Assembly (NCBI GenBank): GCA_002840245.1
Contig: PHAA01000029.1
Location: forward strand, 1 to 42,902
Source of the DNA: Firmicutes bacterium HGW-Firmicutes-15
GTDB taxonomy: Bacteria; Bacillota; Syntrophomonadia; Syntrophomonadales; Syntrophomonadaceae
Reading direction: 5' to 3'
DNA: 42,902 bases
Under the pieces are notes generated by a model, which saw only the letters and a program-made list of their open reading frames with translations, was not told the DNA's origin and searched no databases. Shown one piece after another: positions 32,868 to 41,309 of this stretch; position 1 is the stretch's first letter, and each line of letters opens with the position of its first letter. The translations under genes were made by a program, and so were the position numbers.

Positions 32868-35105
32868 TCACAGGTCATGACGGTTGATTATCTCAATTTC
32901 ATGATCACCCGGGTAAACCAGTCCACAGGGGGGGAGTTCAACATCTCCGCTAAGCTCCCTGCGCAGCTTGTTACCTTCGGCGCTGATCCATAAGTCCTTT
33001 ACATATTCCACTCCTTGAACCCGATTAATTACTTCGTAAATATCACCCCGGTAAACTGTACGTCCAAAAGGCCAGCCTCGACTCAAATCATCGCGATCCA
33101 AGGGCTGTAAGAATTTATCCAGTTCTCGGGCAATTCTTTCCTCTGCCCGGACTGTTCCCGGAGCAACAACAACAGCTGCATATACATTAATCCTTACATA
33201 GTCTGGCGAGACTACGTGTATTTCAGTACTGAGCAAGCGATGGCAATTAAGGTGCCGATATACTGTTTCTCGAAAACCAGGACTGGGAACCGGAGTAAGG
33301 ACTTCACTATATGGCATTACGGCTACCGTTACCTGCGCCTGGGCTTGCCTATCGGGATAATTTCTCATCCCCGGACTGTAGAGCGAAACTGCTTTCACCC
33401 TGGCTACCCTGAGTCCAGGAGTGAGCAATGCCAATGCCTCATAATCGGCAGCAGTGACGGCACGCTCAGGTCTTCTGCGTTCAGATTTCAATCGCTTGCG
33501 GGCCTCAACTATGGTTTCTTTAGGACTACCACCATGGGCGGATCTGTGATTGGCTACCTGCAGCGTTTTAAGCAGAGGCTCATCTTCAAGGATCCGGTTT
33601 ATCTCGTAGTCTTTGACATTACCCTTAATACCACCACCGGTTCGGTAACCTATAAGCAATATGTTGGCTTGCTCCTCTCGCTCGGGGATGATTCCATTTT
33701 CATGGTTGCCAAAGTATATTACCCCCGGCTCTTCCTCCAGCACATAATGGCGGTCAGAAGGTCCAGAAGCGATAAAATCATCAACTGCCTGCCAGTCCTG
33801 CCACACCATTTCCTGGGTAGCATTGGATCTTTTCCCTACCTGCAGCCGAAATTCCAGCCCCAGGAGAGGATGTACGGGTAATTCGAATGACTGTCCGGGC
33901 AATCCATTACTTCGTCCCAACCAGCGTTGTTCTTTAAAACTGGGCTGAAACGATATTAAGCGGATATTGTTGCTGCCGGGCGGAGGTATCATCCCCCGTT
34001 GTCCATCACCGAACTCAATAATTATCTCCTGGCCTTCATTTCGTTTAAGGCTGAATTTTCTTTCTCCTGCTTCACACATGGAAATATCTGCAACTTCCTT
34101 CCAGAATATCCAGTCTCCCTTATCATCCTTTATCTGAACTTGATTGCATCCATACAGGGCAATACTACTGGCAAGCTTAAATTGCATGCTGTTTTCTCCG
34201 CTGCTAGAAAAATCGTGTACCTCACTTAAAGTAGACTGTTGTACTACCGATACAGTATTCAGACAGATGTCTTCTACACGAGGAGGGAGTTCATATACGT
34301 CATCTTCCAGGAAACAGGCGATCCAAAATCTCTGGCGGTCCAAAGCCGGGCTAAACCTGCTTGCTTCCATAGCTTCAGGCAACAAAAACTTGATACTGCC
34401 GCTCTTAGTAAAGTGCGCGCTGTCATCGAGCAGGATTGTAAGCGGTCTCCAGACGCTTTCCTCACCTTCCCGGCCATAATATTTCCATGCAACCCGGGCC
34501 GGCGGAATTATTTCAGCCTCATATTCCCCCGCTGGTGCTGACTTTACCGGATAGTCCTCATAAAGATGCAAGGCCAGGGACAACTCCACTCCGGCAGGTA
34601 AGCTCTGATCCAAACCTATCAGTAACTTGTTATTCTTTTTCGCATCCCGGCCAAAAGCATAATAGTAAAGACCTCTAGTTTCATTAAATGATGTAAATTC
34701 CCGGTAGTCCTTCTCAGAATAAACCAGAATTTTATCTATTTGGGCAGGGAGAAGATACAGTGGTTCAGTAGTCTCAAATATCTGATCACCTGCTGCCAGT
34801 CTGCTAGCTGCAGGGATTGACATCATTTCAGACACAGCGCTAAAGGTAACGTCAGTTCTGGCAGGCAGCGCGCTGCGCAGCTTTATACCCATAAGATTGA
34901 GGAACTTCAACTCATTCTTACGAGTTATCCGGTTGAGGTAAAACTGCTGCATCTCAGTTAACCAAGCCAGTAGTTCGATTAAAGTGATACCCGGATCATG
35001 GTAGTTCTCATCAGTCCACCCGGGGAATAGTTGGGGTATCATTTTTCGTGCGTCGTCTACTATCTGCTGGAAATCCTGATCATCTAGTTCCGGCAAAGGC
35101 AACAT
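32868..35105 (-). CDS. Baseplate protein, gpJ-like (Afp11-type)
   Basis: A 745-residue 'putative baseplate assembly protein' of contractile injection systems. The N-terminus is typical (LPELDDQDFQQIVDDARK, FPGWTDENYHDPGITLIEL, LNRITRKNELKFLNLMGI); the baseplate J core is at about 520-700 (ERAVTAADYEALALLTPGL, RVARVKAVSLYSPGM, RGDIYEVINRVQGVEYV). In phage terms it is a wedge protein that joins the spike hub to the outer baseplate. It starts after AGGAGG, 47 bases downstream of the larger gpJ-like gene. The length agrees with this eCIS family. Confidence 0.9.
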   Translation of the reverse strand: MLPLPELDDQDFQQIVDDARKMIPQLFPGWTDENYHDPGITLIELLAWLTEMQQFYLNRITRKNELKFLNLMGIKLRSALPARTDVTFSAVSEMMSIPAASRLAAGDQIFETTEPLYLLPAQIDKILVYSEKDYREFTSFNETRGLYYYAFGRDAKKNNKLLIGLDQSLPAGVELSLALHLYEDYPVKSAPAGEYEAEIIPPARVAWKYYGREGEESVWRPLTILLDDSAHFTKSGSIKFLLPEAMEASRFSPALDRQRFWIACFLEDDVYELPPRVEDICLNTVSVVQQSTLSEVHDFSSSGENSMQFKLASSIALYGCNQVQIKDDKGDWIFWKEVADISMCEAGERKFSLKRNEGQEIIIEFGDGQRGMIPPPGSNNIRLISFQPSFKEQRWLGRSNGLPGQSFELPVHPLLGLEFRLQVGKRSNATQEMVWQDWQAVDDFIASGPSDRHYVLEEEPGVIYFGNHENGIIPEREEQANILLIGYRTGGGIKGNVKDYEINRILEDEPLLKTLQVANHRSAHGGSPKETIVEARKRLKSERRRPERAVTAADYEALALLTPGLRVARVKAVSLYSPGMRNYPDRQAQAQVTVAVMPYSEVLTPVPSPGFRETVYRHLNCHRLLSTEIHVVSPDYVRINVYAAVVVAPGTVRAEERIARELDKFLQPLDRDDLSRGWPFGRTVYRGDIYEVINRVQGVEYVKDLWISAEGNKLRRELSGDVELPPCGLVYPGDHEIEIINRHDL

Positions 35106-35152
35106 TGGGCCTACCTCCTGACAACTTAGTTCTGTACCCTGTTAACAGGGTA

Positions 35153-38100
35153 CTAGGCTTTCACCTTAATCTGGTGCCCGCCATTTAGAATGAAACCATG
35201 GGATATGGTGCCAAGCTGATTGGGATCTATCTCAATCCTCTCTTCATTAACCAGTTTGTGTACAATCATGGAGACACTCTCAATATAATTGACCCCGTTG
35301 ATCGATTTTAATAGCGTATAAAGTACTGATATATGCGGGTATTCCCCTATATTCCATCCTTGTTCATATCTATCGTATAACTCGGGTTGCAGAAACTCCC
35401 TTAATTTTTCCAGAGCTTCTGTTTCCACCAGAGCCATATTATCTATACTATCAGCAACCAGTACTGCCATAACTGATATCTCCAGGTACAAGGGCTCAAT
35501 AACCTGCATCTTGCCTGGATGTAAGAGGTTGCCGCTGGTTCTCTGGTAAAGATATCTTTCTACCTCCTGCCTCAAAGCAGAAAATGTCAACGAAGCCTGT
35601 ACACCACCACGCGGTAAAACCACCATAGTAATGCAACCGCTTTCTCTTTCACCCCGCCAGTTAGTATTGGGCAGGCATTTTACCCGGGCCACATTTCTCG
35701 ATACTTCCCGTGCCATGGTTTCAAAATCTGAGGCAGTCACTGCCCGTCCATTATGCTTTAATGTTTGTGGTCCCCTGCGCAGGGCTTCATCAAAGCTCTC
35801 CCGATCGCAGCCTCCACAGGCTGCTTCGGGATTAAACACCCCATTAATAAAAGGCAGTGAATTACGCAAACGGTTAATTTCCTTAGCCCCGACGTTTCCA
35901 CTGCTGCCGCCGCCTATCCGGTACTTTATTTCAATATTATTGATATTAGAGCGGGGCGGAATTCTTCCGTGCACGCTATCCCCAAAACAAACCCTTCCGG
36001 AAGAGGTATCAATGGTATAATGGCGGTCACCGGTTTCAGATAAGCCAAGATCCTCCACCCGCTGCCATTTTATCCAGAGTTCACGAATATTACCCCATTC
36101 ATCTCTCATTTCCCTCAGGTTAAGACTCTTGTCACGCAATAAATCTTGCTTTTCCTCTTCATTTAGCTGGCTAGACTCCTCCACCCATATTTCTGCTGAG
36201 ACAATCGGAGTACGGGGTAGATCATGATAAAGATGGCCTTCTCCAGTAGGATTGGCTAGCATCTCGCTAAATGCGCTTTCTTGCTGAATAACCCGGGTAG
36301 TATTCATGAACAGACCCTTTGCTACCGGTAAAACAGGACGATTCTCAGTTCGATCAAATTTCCCGTCATAATTAACTGCTCTGACCCAGTATAGTTCTCG
36401 TCCGAACATTGGCATCCGGGATAAGTCAGGGGGTGCGCCAAAAACAAGCAACCCACTGCCGCTAAGGTTATTGGTATGATCAACCGTATCCAGCCTGGCC
36501 CACTTTCCTCCCAGCGCATTCTGGGTTGAATACTCCCATTCCAGAGTCGGGGCATCGTCCGGATCATAGCTTTGTTCCCGCAATGAGAAGAACAAGCCCA
36601 GGGGACCTTTACGGAGAGGCTGTTCGAATCCCAGATACATGGCTGGGTAAGATAAATCCAGGTCAAGCAGAGGGTGCGCCATAAAATCTTCTTGCTTTAC
36701 TATCTTACCCTGGTCATGGTATTCCAGATTGTTTAAACTGAAAAAGGATGTCGGCATCAGACTATCATCACCATACTCATAACTAAGTTCTAAATTCTCC
36801 AGCCTGGGTGCATGGTAAACTCCATTAGGAGCATAGATATTGTGGATACTTACAACCTTGGCCCTTATCCAGTAATTCATCTGATCGTGGGTCATACTGG
36901 CCTCTATATCATCCGGGCATTTGAACTTGATAATGGTTCGCTCTGATACGTGCAGGAAGATATCCTCATATTGGGAGCCATCAAACAGCTTCATCCAGCC
37001 ATTACCGTTAAAATATTCCCAGACAACTCTCATGATCAGCAGATTAGGCCGTTCGGGTTCCTCCAGATCAGATTTTTTCATTATCATCTTCCAGTCGATG
37101 GCAGGTGTATTATCATTGTTCATTATCTTCGGTTCATGCTTTAGCTTAAAAGAAATCGTTATGATAGCCTTCTTTTTTGAAAAAGCTTCCTGGCTGGCCA
37201 AATAAAATGTATCATAAGTGCCAAAAAATTCACCTAACGGATAACAATCTTTCGGGTTAAGGGGAATGTCATTATAAAACATCATATCCGGTGCCAGACC
37301 CGTTTCATTATCTTCAACCAGGTTACGAGCCTTCATCTTGACAGCATCAAACTCTATATCCCTTAAGGCCCCAATTTTTCCGGGCTTTACCCGACAGCAC
37401 AGCCAGCGGTTGCTAACCCCATTAGTTTCACTGTAATCTATCCAACCTAATTCTTTCTTTTTCAACTCAATACGGTTGGCCCGCACTGCAACTTCGCTAA
37501 AAGCTTGCCAGCTATCATCTTTTCGATATAACCATTCTGTATATTCAGGATTACTCAGCAGTTCGCAGTCAAGACGTTCTTTAAACTGCTGTCTGGAGTT
37601 CTTTATTTCCACTTCCAAAATCGCTTTCCCATTGATATTTAAAAGGTCAGGTTCTCCCAGATAGAAGCAGTGGTCCTGCAAGTTCTCACCACCAAAGCAA
37701 TCCAGCAAGGCTAGCTCCTGACTTGGATAAACCGGGTTATCTATTAAGAGAGCAGCCGGAATTTCCACTATGCGATCATGCTGTCCACTAGTGTTATATA
37801 TCGCTACCGGGATGGCAGGACTAACCAGGAGGTTAGCTGCGGTTTCAAAAACGATTTGCTCTCCTCCTGCTACACTAGCCAGGGCTTGGGTTCCTGCTGG
37901 CACTAGAACTGCTTCGCCGTCAATAGAGCTCAGGTTAAAAGTCAAAAAAGCAAAAGACGGACAAGCAGGTAAGAGACCAATATCCATCATATTAAGAAAC
38001 GCTACTAGGTTTCTCCGTGGAACCTGATTCAGCCTTTTTATGGTGCCATCAAACATACGAGTAAAAATCAGCATTAAAGCTGTACCCGCATCTGGGTCCT

Positions 38101-38197
38101 CGGGAGAAAACCGCCATTCCGGGGTATAAAAGGGCAGCATGTCTTTTACTTGCTGTATGAGAGCTCTGTTATCACGTGGGTCAAGAGGTGGTAGCAT
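35153..38197 (-). CDS. Baseplate protein, gpJ-like (Afp12-type)
   Basis: A 1014-residue baseplate wedge protein. The N-terminus (PPLDPRDNRALIQQV, FYTPEWRFSPEDPDAGTAL, LNQVPRRNLVAFLNMMDIG) and the C-terminal J domain (RAVTASDFETMAREVSRNV, ARVKCLPNTNW, YPHISVLYTLLKSINGV) match the larger of the two gpJ-like proteins in eCIS loci. The middle (about 250-700) is a beta-rich insertion. Two tandem J-like genes of different length are the normal eCIS arrangement. ATG follows GGAGG; the gap to the gp25 gene is 33 bases. Confidence 0.9.
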   Translation of the reverse strand: MLPPLDPRDNRALIQQVKDMLPFYTPEWRFSPEDPDAGTALMLIFTRMFDGTIKRLNQVPRRNLVAFLNMMDIGLLPACPSFAFLTFNLSSIDGEAVLVPAGTQALASVAGGEQIVFETAANLLVSPAIPVAIYNTSGQHDRIVEIPAALLIDNPVYPSQELALLDCFGGENLQDHCFYLGEPDLLNINGKAILEVEIKNSRQQFKERLDCELLSNPEYTEWLYRKDDSWQAFSEVAVRANRIELKKKELGWIDYSETNGVSNRWLCCRVKPGKIGALRDIEFDAVKMKARNLVEDNETGLAPDMMFYNDIPLNPKDCYPLGEFFGTYDTFYLASQEAFSKKKAIITISFKLKHEPKIMNNDNTPAIDWKMIMKKSDLEEPERPNLLIMRVVWEYFNGNGWMKLFDGSQYEDIFLHVSERTIIKFKCPDDIEASMTHDQMNYWIRAKVVSIHNIYAPNGVYHAPRLENLELSYEYGDDSLMPTSFFSLNNLEYHDQGKIVKQEDFMAHPLLDLDLSYPAMYLGFEQPLRKGPLGLFFSLREQSYDPDDAPTLEWEYSTQNALGGKWARLDTVDHTNNLSGSGLLVFGAPPDLSRMPMFGRELYWVRAVNYDGKFDRTENRPVLPVAKGLFMNTTRVIQQESAFSEMLANPTGEGHLYHDLPRTPIVSAEIWVEESSQLNEEEKQDLLRDKSLNLREMRDEWGNIRELWIKWQRVEDLGLSETGDRHYTIDTSSGRVCFGDSVHGRIPPRSNINNIEIKYRIGGGSSGNVGAKEINRLRNSLPFINGVFNPEAACGGCDRESFDEALRRGPQTLKHNGRAVTASDFETMAREVSRNVARVKCLPNTNWRGERESGCITMVVLPRGGVQASLTFSALRQEVERYLYQRTSGNLLHPGKMQVIEPLYLEISVMAVLVADSIDNMALVETEALEKLREFLQPELYDRYEQGWNIGEYPHISVLYTLLKSINGVNYIESVSMIVHKLVNEERIEIDPNQLGTISHGFILNGGHQIKVKA

Positions 38198-38230
38198 ATT
38201 CTTCCTCCATATGTCAGCTTATCAGGTTTT

Positions 38231-38629
38231 CTAACTGGTACCTTCATTTATATAGAAGGGATAAACAAGGTTAAACAGATTGTTAGTAGACCTGACTGTG
38301 TAATTTATATTAATCCACAATTGCTCCGGGTTGGATTTATCACTTTGTACCTGAACCTCCACCTTACCTACTCGGGGTTCCCAAACCATAATGGCATTTC
38401 TCAAATCTGACTCCAGCACACCTAGAGTCGTGGGGTCAGTAAGGCCAAAAACAAAATCATTAAGTCTGCCACCAAAGCCAGGACGCATAACTCTTTCACC
38501 CTGGTAAGTCATGAGGATGATACGGATGGCCTCAGCTATGTCGTCTTCACCCTCGGACATCATTATTCTCCCGGTTACCGGATCAACTTGAATCGGAAAT
38601 TTCCAGCCTCGGCCTAAAAAACTGCTCAT
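38231..38629 (-). CDS. gp25/gpW-like baseplate wedge protein (Afp9-type)
   Basis: A 132-residue protein of the gp25 family: GRGWKFPIQVDPVTGRI, EDDIAEAIRIILMTYQGERV, FGGRLNDFVFG and the conserved EPR-type motif MVWEPRVGKVEV. gp25 forms the inner baseplate and starts sheath polymerisation in contractile systems. Length is typical. The ATG follows AGGAGGGTG. Upstream, a 164-base palindromic repeat separates it from the spike gene. Confidence 0.93.
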   Translation of the reverse strand: MSSFLGRGWKFPIQVDPVTGRIMMSEGEDDIAEAIRIILMTYQGERVMRPGFGGRLNDFVFGLTDPTTLGVLESDLRNAIMVWEPRVGKVEVQVQSDKSNPEQLWININYTVRSTNNLFNLVYPFYINEGTS

Positions 38630-38648
38630 CTATCACCCTCCTAACTCT

Positions 38649-38812
38649 TAGTACATTGTAAAACCTAATTCAATGTACTATCGTCGGTTAAATTTCCGTA
38701 TGACTGCGTTGTCGTCAATCGCAATACGTCCAGTATTACTCATTCCTTCGTCTTGTCCTACAAAAATTTCACTCGACGAGTAATACACAAAATTAGGTTT
38801 TATAATGTACTA
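38649..38812. repeat. MITE-like palindromic element with 22-bp inverted ends
   Basis: The ends 38649-38670 (TAGTACATTGTAAAACC plus TAATT) and 38791-38812 are inverted copies with one mismatch in 22. Inside, nested inverted segments occur (CGTCG near 38691 with CGACG near 38774, and AAATTT-type pairs; CGTAT with ATACG around 38697-38728). It carries no gene and fills the 180-base gap between the spike and gp25 genes. The TAG stop codon of the spike gene is the terminal triplet of the element. Confidence 0.75.
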
Positions 38813-39565
38813 GTTTATCTTTACCATAGCTCCTTCAATTTTCATCATAGCTCCCGCCTTGACATTCATCGTAGCGTTGGCCTTTATATCCATCGTAGTG
38901 CTAGCTTCAATCTCTATCTGGTTGGCCTTAAATTTCAGAGAACTGGTAGGAGCATTAATACTTATTCCTCCACTCCCGTCAACCTCAATGTTACATGACT
39001 TAACCTTAATAGTAACTTTGCTATCAGCCTGTATAGTAATACTATTGGACGAAGTGTCTATGGTTACAGTATTTTTTCCATTATCGTCCTTTAGTTCTAT
39101 CTTCTTGTTCTCGTCATCGAAAAGAATCTTTTTGCCCTTAGGCGTATGAATCTCTACTTTCTCTTTACTCTTTTCATCTGTAAAGATAATTTCATTCCCA
39201 CCACTGGTCTTTATTTTACGAACATTGACTTTACCATCGGCATAAGGATTGGCCTCCGGTGGCTTATCCTGACTATTCCATAACGCTCCAATAATGAAAG
39301 GCTCTTCCACATTACCTTGGTGAAAAGCAAGCAACACCTCATCATTTACCTCGGGCAGAAAATAGAATCCCCGTTCCGGTCCGGCCATAGGACTGGCAAT
39401 ACGAATCCAATCACTTTCCTGCTCGCTCTCCCGTAAAAGAAACTTTACCTTTACCCGACCTATTTTTTCCGGATCATTTATATTGGTTACTACCCCCACA
39501 GCTACCCCGTATATTTTCTGGCTTTGATTAGGGTTGGAATCCTGGAGCGAGTATACTATATTCAA
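38810..39565 (-). CDS. gpV/VgrG-like spike protein (Afp8 C-terminal type)
   Basis: A 251-residue spike protein: an OB-fold domain (YGVAVGVVTNINDPEKIGRV, ESDWIRIASPMAGPERGFYF, PEVNDEVLLAFHQGNVEEPF, IIGALWN), then a repetitive beta-helix of alternating strands (IELKDDNGKNTVTI, ASTTMDIKANATMNVKAGAM). Trimers form the central needle under the PAAR tip. The start is a TTG overlapping the gpD stop by 4 bases, with GGAGGG upstream. The stop codon lies in the end of the palindromic repeat, so the last residues may have been altered by insertion. Confidence 0.9.
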   Translation of the reverse strand: MNIVYSLQDSNPNQSQKIYGVAVGVVTNINDPEKIGRVKVKFLLRESEQESDWIRIASPMAGPERGFYFLPEVNDEVLLAFHQGNVEEPFIIGALWNSQDKPPEANPYADGKVNVRKIKTSGGNEIIFTDEKSKEKVEIHTPKGKKILFDDENKKIELKDDNGKNTVTIDTSSNSITIQADSKVTIKVKSCNIEVDGSGGISINAPTSSLKFKANQIEIEASTTMDIKANATMNVKAGAMMKIEGAMVKIN

Positions 39566-40662
39566 ACAACGTTCCCTCCTATGGTTAAGGTGGTTGTATA
39601 GCCCGATTCGTCTATATTGTGTCGAGCCGATATTACGTAATAAACCTTATTTAATTTTGAACCCAGACCTGCCAGCTGCACATATTGACCTGCCCTGATC
39701 TGGGGAATACCTATACAAGTTGCTTCACCGCTTACCAGTTTCATGGCCTTGCTGCTTTGAATGGCGGTAGCCTCTGCATCGGCCTGGGCCTGAGTCCGGG
39801 CTTCGGACATATAATTATCCTCCACCGTCCCCAACACATTTCCCAACACAGTCTTGCCATCCTGACCTGAATCAACCTTGCTTATCGCGCTGGCTTGACC
39901 AGTTAAAACCTGCTTGGTTTTATAATCCCAGCTTCTCACTTTAACTACACCCGCCTGATCATTCAGATCATCTTCCTTGTATAAGCTGATCAGGTTTTGT
40001 GCCCAGGTTAAGGTTACTGACGGAGACTTGTTCTGGTGCATCTTACGGAAATGCACATTCTTGCCACTGACAAAAAATTCATAGCCGTTTCTGTCTGCCA
40101 ACCAACTGAGGAACTGGTAATCACTGATTCCCACCTGCTGAATCATATCGTGCACAATCGTTGTAGTATCTACTTTCGCCGTAAGTCCAGCGCTTGATAT
40201 TACCTGGCTGGCTACATCACTATCCTTTACCTTGGAAAACACCTTGGATTTTATTCCCTTCATCAATTTAAATGAGTAATCCATCCCTGAAACTACTATG
40301 CTGGTCTGATCCCAGGAGCTCAGTTCATAGCGCACTGATGTGATATAGCCGTGGAACACTGTTCCTAGTTTATCTTTATAGCCCATATCAATCTGTACTT
40401 CTTTCCCGATAGTCAGGTATTGGTCTAACCACTTAAATTCTCTACTCTCGATATCAAAGGCATTTGTAACAGTAAAACTGCAGGTATCGGCTTTCTCCAG
40501 ACTGGTATCAACGCTGACACTAGCTATAACCATATCAATGCCATCACCAATTTTATTGCCCCCAACTTTCACCTCGAAACTGGGAACAAAAAAGTCACCA
40601 TATTGCTTTGATAAACCTCCAAAGGTTAAACCCTGCTGATTAAGAACGGTATAGTCTGCCAT
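39562..40662 (-). CDS. gpD-like hub protein (phage late control D, VgrG/Pvc8 N-terminal type)
   Basis: A 366-residue protein of the late control D family: FFVPSFEVKVGGNKIGDGID, ASVSVDTSLEKADTCSFTV, VFHGYITSVRYELSSWDQ, QVGISDYQFLSWLADRNGYE. It forms the trimeric hub between tube and spike; in VgrG it is fused to the spike, here it is separate but overlaps the spike gene by 4 bases. The C-terminal part (IGIPQIRAGQYVQLAGLG) is standard. It starts 4 bases after the LysM gene stop. Confidence 0.9.
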   Translation of the reverse strand: MADYTVLNQQGLTFGGLSKQYGDFFVPSFEVKVGGNKIGDGIDMVIASVSVDTSLEKADTCSFTVTNAFDIESREFKWLDQYLTIGKEVQIDMGYKDKLGTVFHGYITSVRYELSSWDQTSIVVSGMDYSFKLMKGIKSKVFSKVKDSDVASQVISSAGLTAKVDTTTIVHDMIQQVGISDYQFLSWLADRNGYEFFVSGKNVHFRKMHQNKSPSVTLTWAQNLISLYKEDDLNDQAGVVKVRSWDYKTKQVLTGQASAISKVDSGQDGKTVLGNVLGTVEDNYMSEARTQAQADAEATAIQSSKAMKLVSGEATCIGIPQIRAGQYVQLAGLGSKLNKVYYVISARHNIDESGYTTTLTIGGNVV

Positions 40663-40666
40663 AATA

Positions 40667-41284
40667 TTACACCAGTGGAGGGACGATTACTTTGCTCCCG
40701 GTCTGCACTAATCTAGGGTTATCTATATCATTGGCTATAGCAATCTCTCGCCATCGTCCCGGATCTTCGTATTCACGTGCTGCTAGCATCCACAATTGTT
40801 CACCCTGCTTCAGCACCCTTTGTTTGGTACGATCGGAAGACTGGAGCGGTATTGCCTGCAATTTTTCTTGTACAGTTTGGTAGGAACGCATTTGTACGCT
40901 TAAAATGGCTCTCACCGGTATTCCCGAGTCAAGAAACATAGTGAAGCGCTGTGAAACTTTTTCCATATATCCTCTGAAAACAAGTGAGCCCCATATAAAC
41001 TTGCATACTGGCGGTGCGTGCAAATCACTGTCGATATCAAGCAATTCAGAAACTTGCTTGGTGTGATTTCTCACATCACTCCCAGCTTCATAAGTGTCAA
41101 AAAATAGTTCCATGGACAGAAGGCTGGTACTGCCACTTATAAATTGGGTAATTGGATCTGATGACACAGTATGAAAAGCATATTTATTTTCACTGTCTAT
41201 GCTATATTCACTGGGATTAAAGAGCACTTCAATTTTTTTACTACTGCTTCCTTCCACTTCAATGCTAGCTTTCTTAAGTGACAC
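40667..41284 (-). CDS. LysM-domain baseplate hub protein (Afp7/gp53-like)
   Basis: A 205-residue protein with an eCIS/T4-gp53-type N-terminus (IEVLFNPSEYSIDSENKYA, LLSMELFFDTYEAGSDVR) and a C-terminal LysM motif (VLKQGEQLWMLAAREYEDP, IAIANDIDNPRLVQTGSKVI). In contractile particles this protein links tube and hub. The start is a GTG preceded by GGAAGGGGG. Gene order LysM, gpD, gpV, gp25, gpJ, gpJ is that of the eCIS core. Confidence 0.9.
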   Translation of the reverse strand: MSLKKASIEVEGSSSKKIEVLFNPSEYSIDSENKYAFHTVSSDPITQFISGSTSLLSMELFFDTYEAGSDVRNHTKQVSELLDIDSDLHAPPVCKFIWGSLVFRGYMEKVSQRFTMFLDSGIPVRAILSVQMRSYQTVQEKLQAIPLQSSDRTKQRVLKQGEQLWMLAAREYEDPGRWREIAIANDIDNPRLVQTGSKVIVPPLV

Positions 41285-41309
41285 TGCTTAATCCCCCTTC
41301 CTTCTTGCT

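Noticed and set aside
33216..33881. Plus-strand open frame of 221 codons
   Set aside because: It is the antisense shadow of the 745-residue baseplate gene, whose minus-strand reading has clear family motifs.
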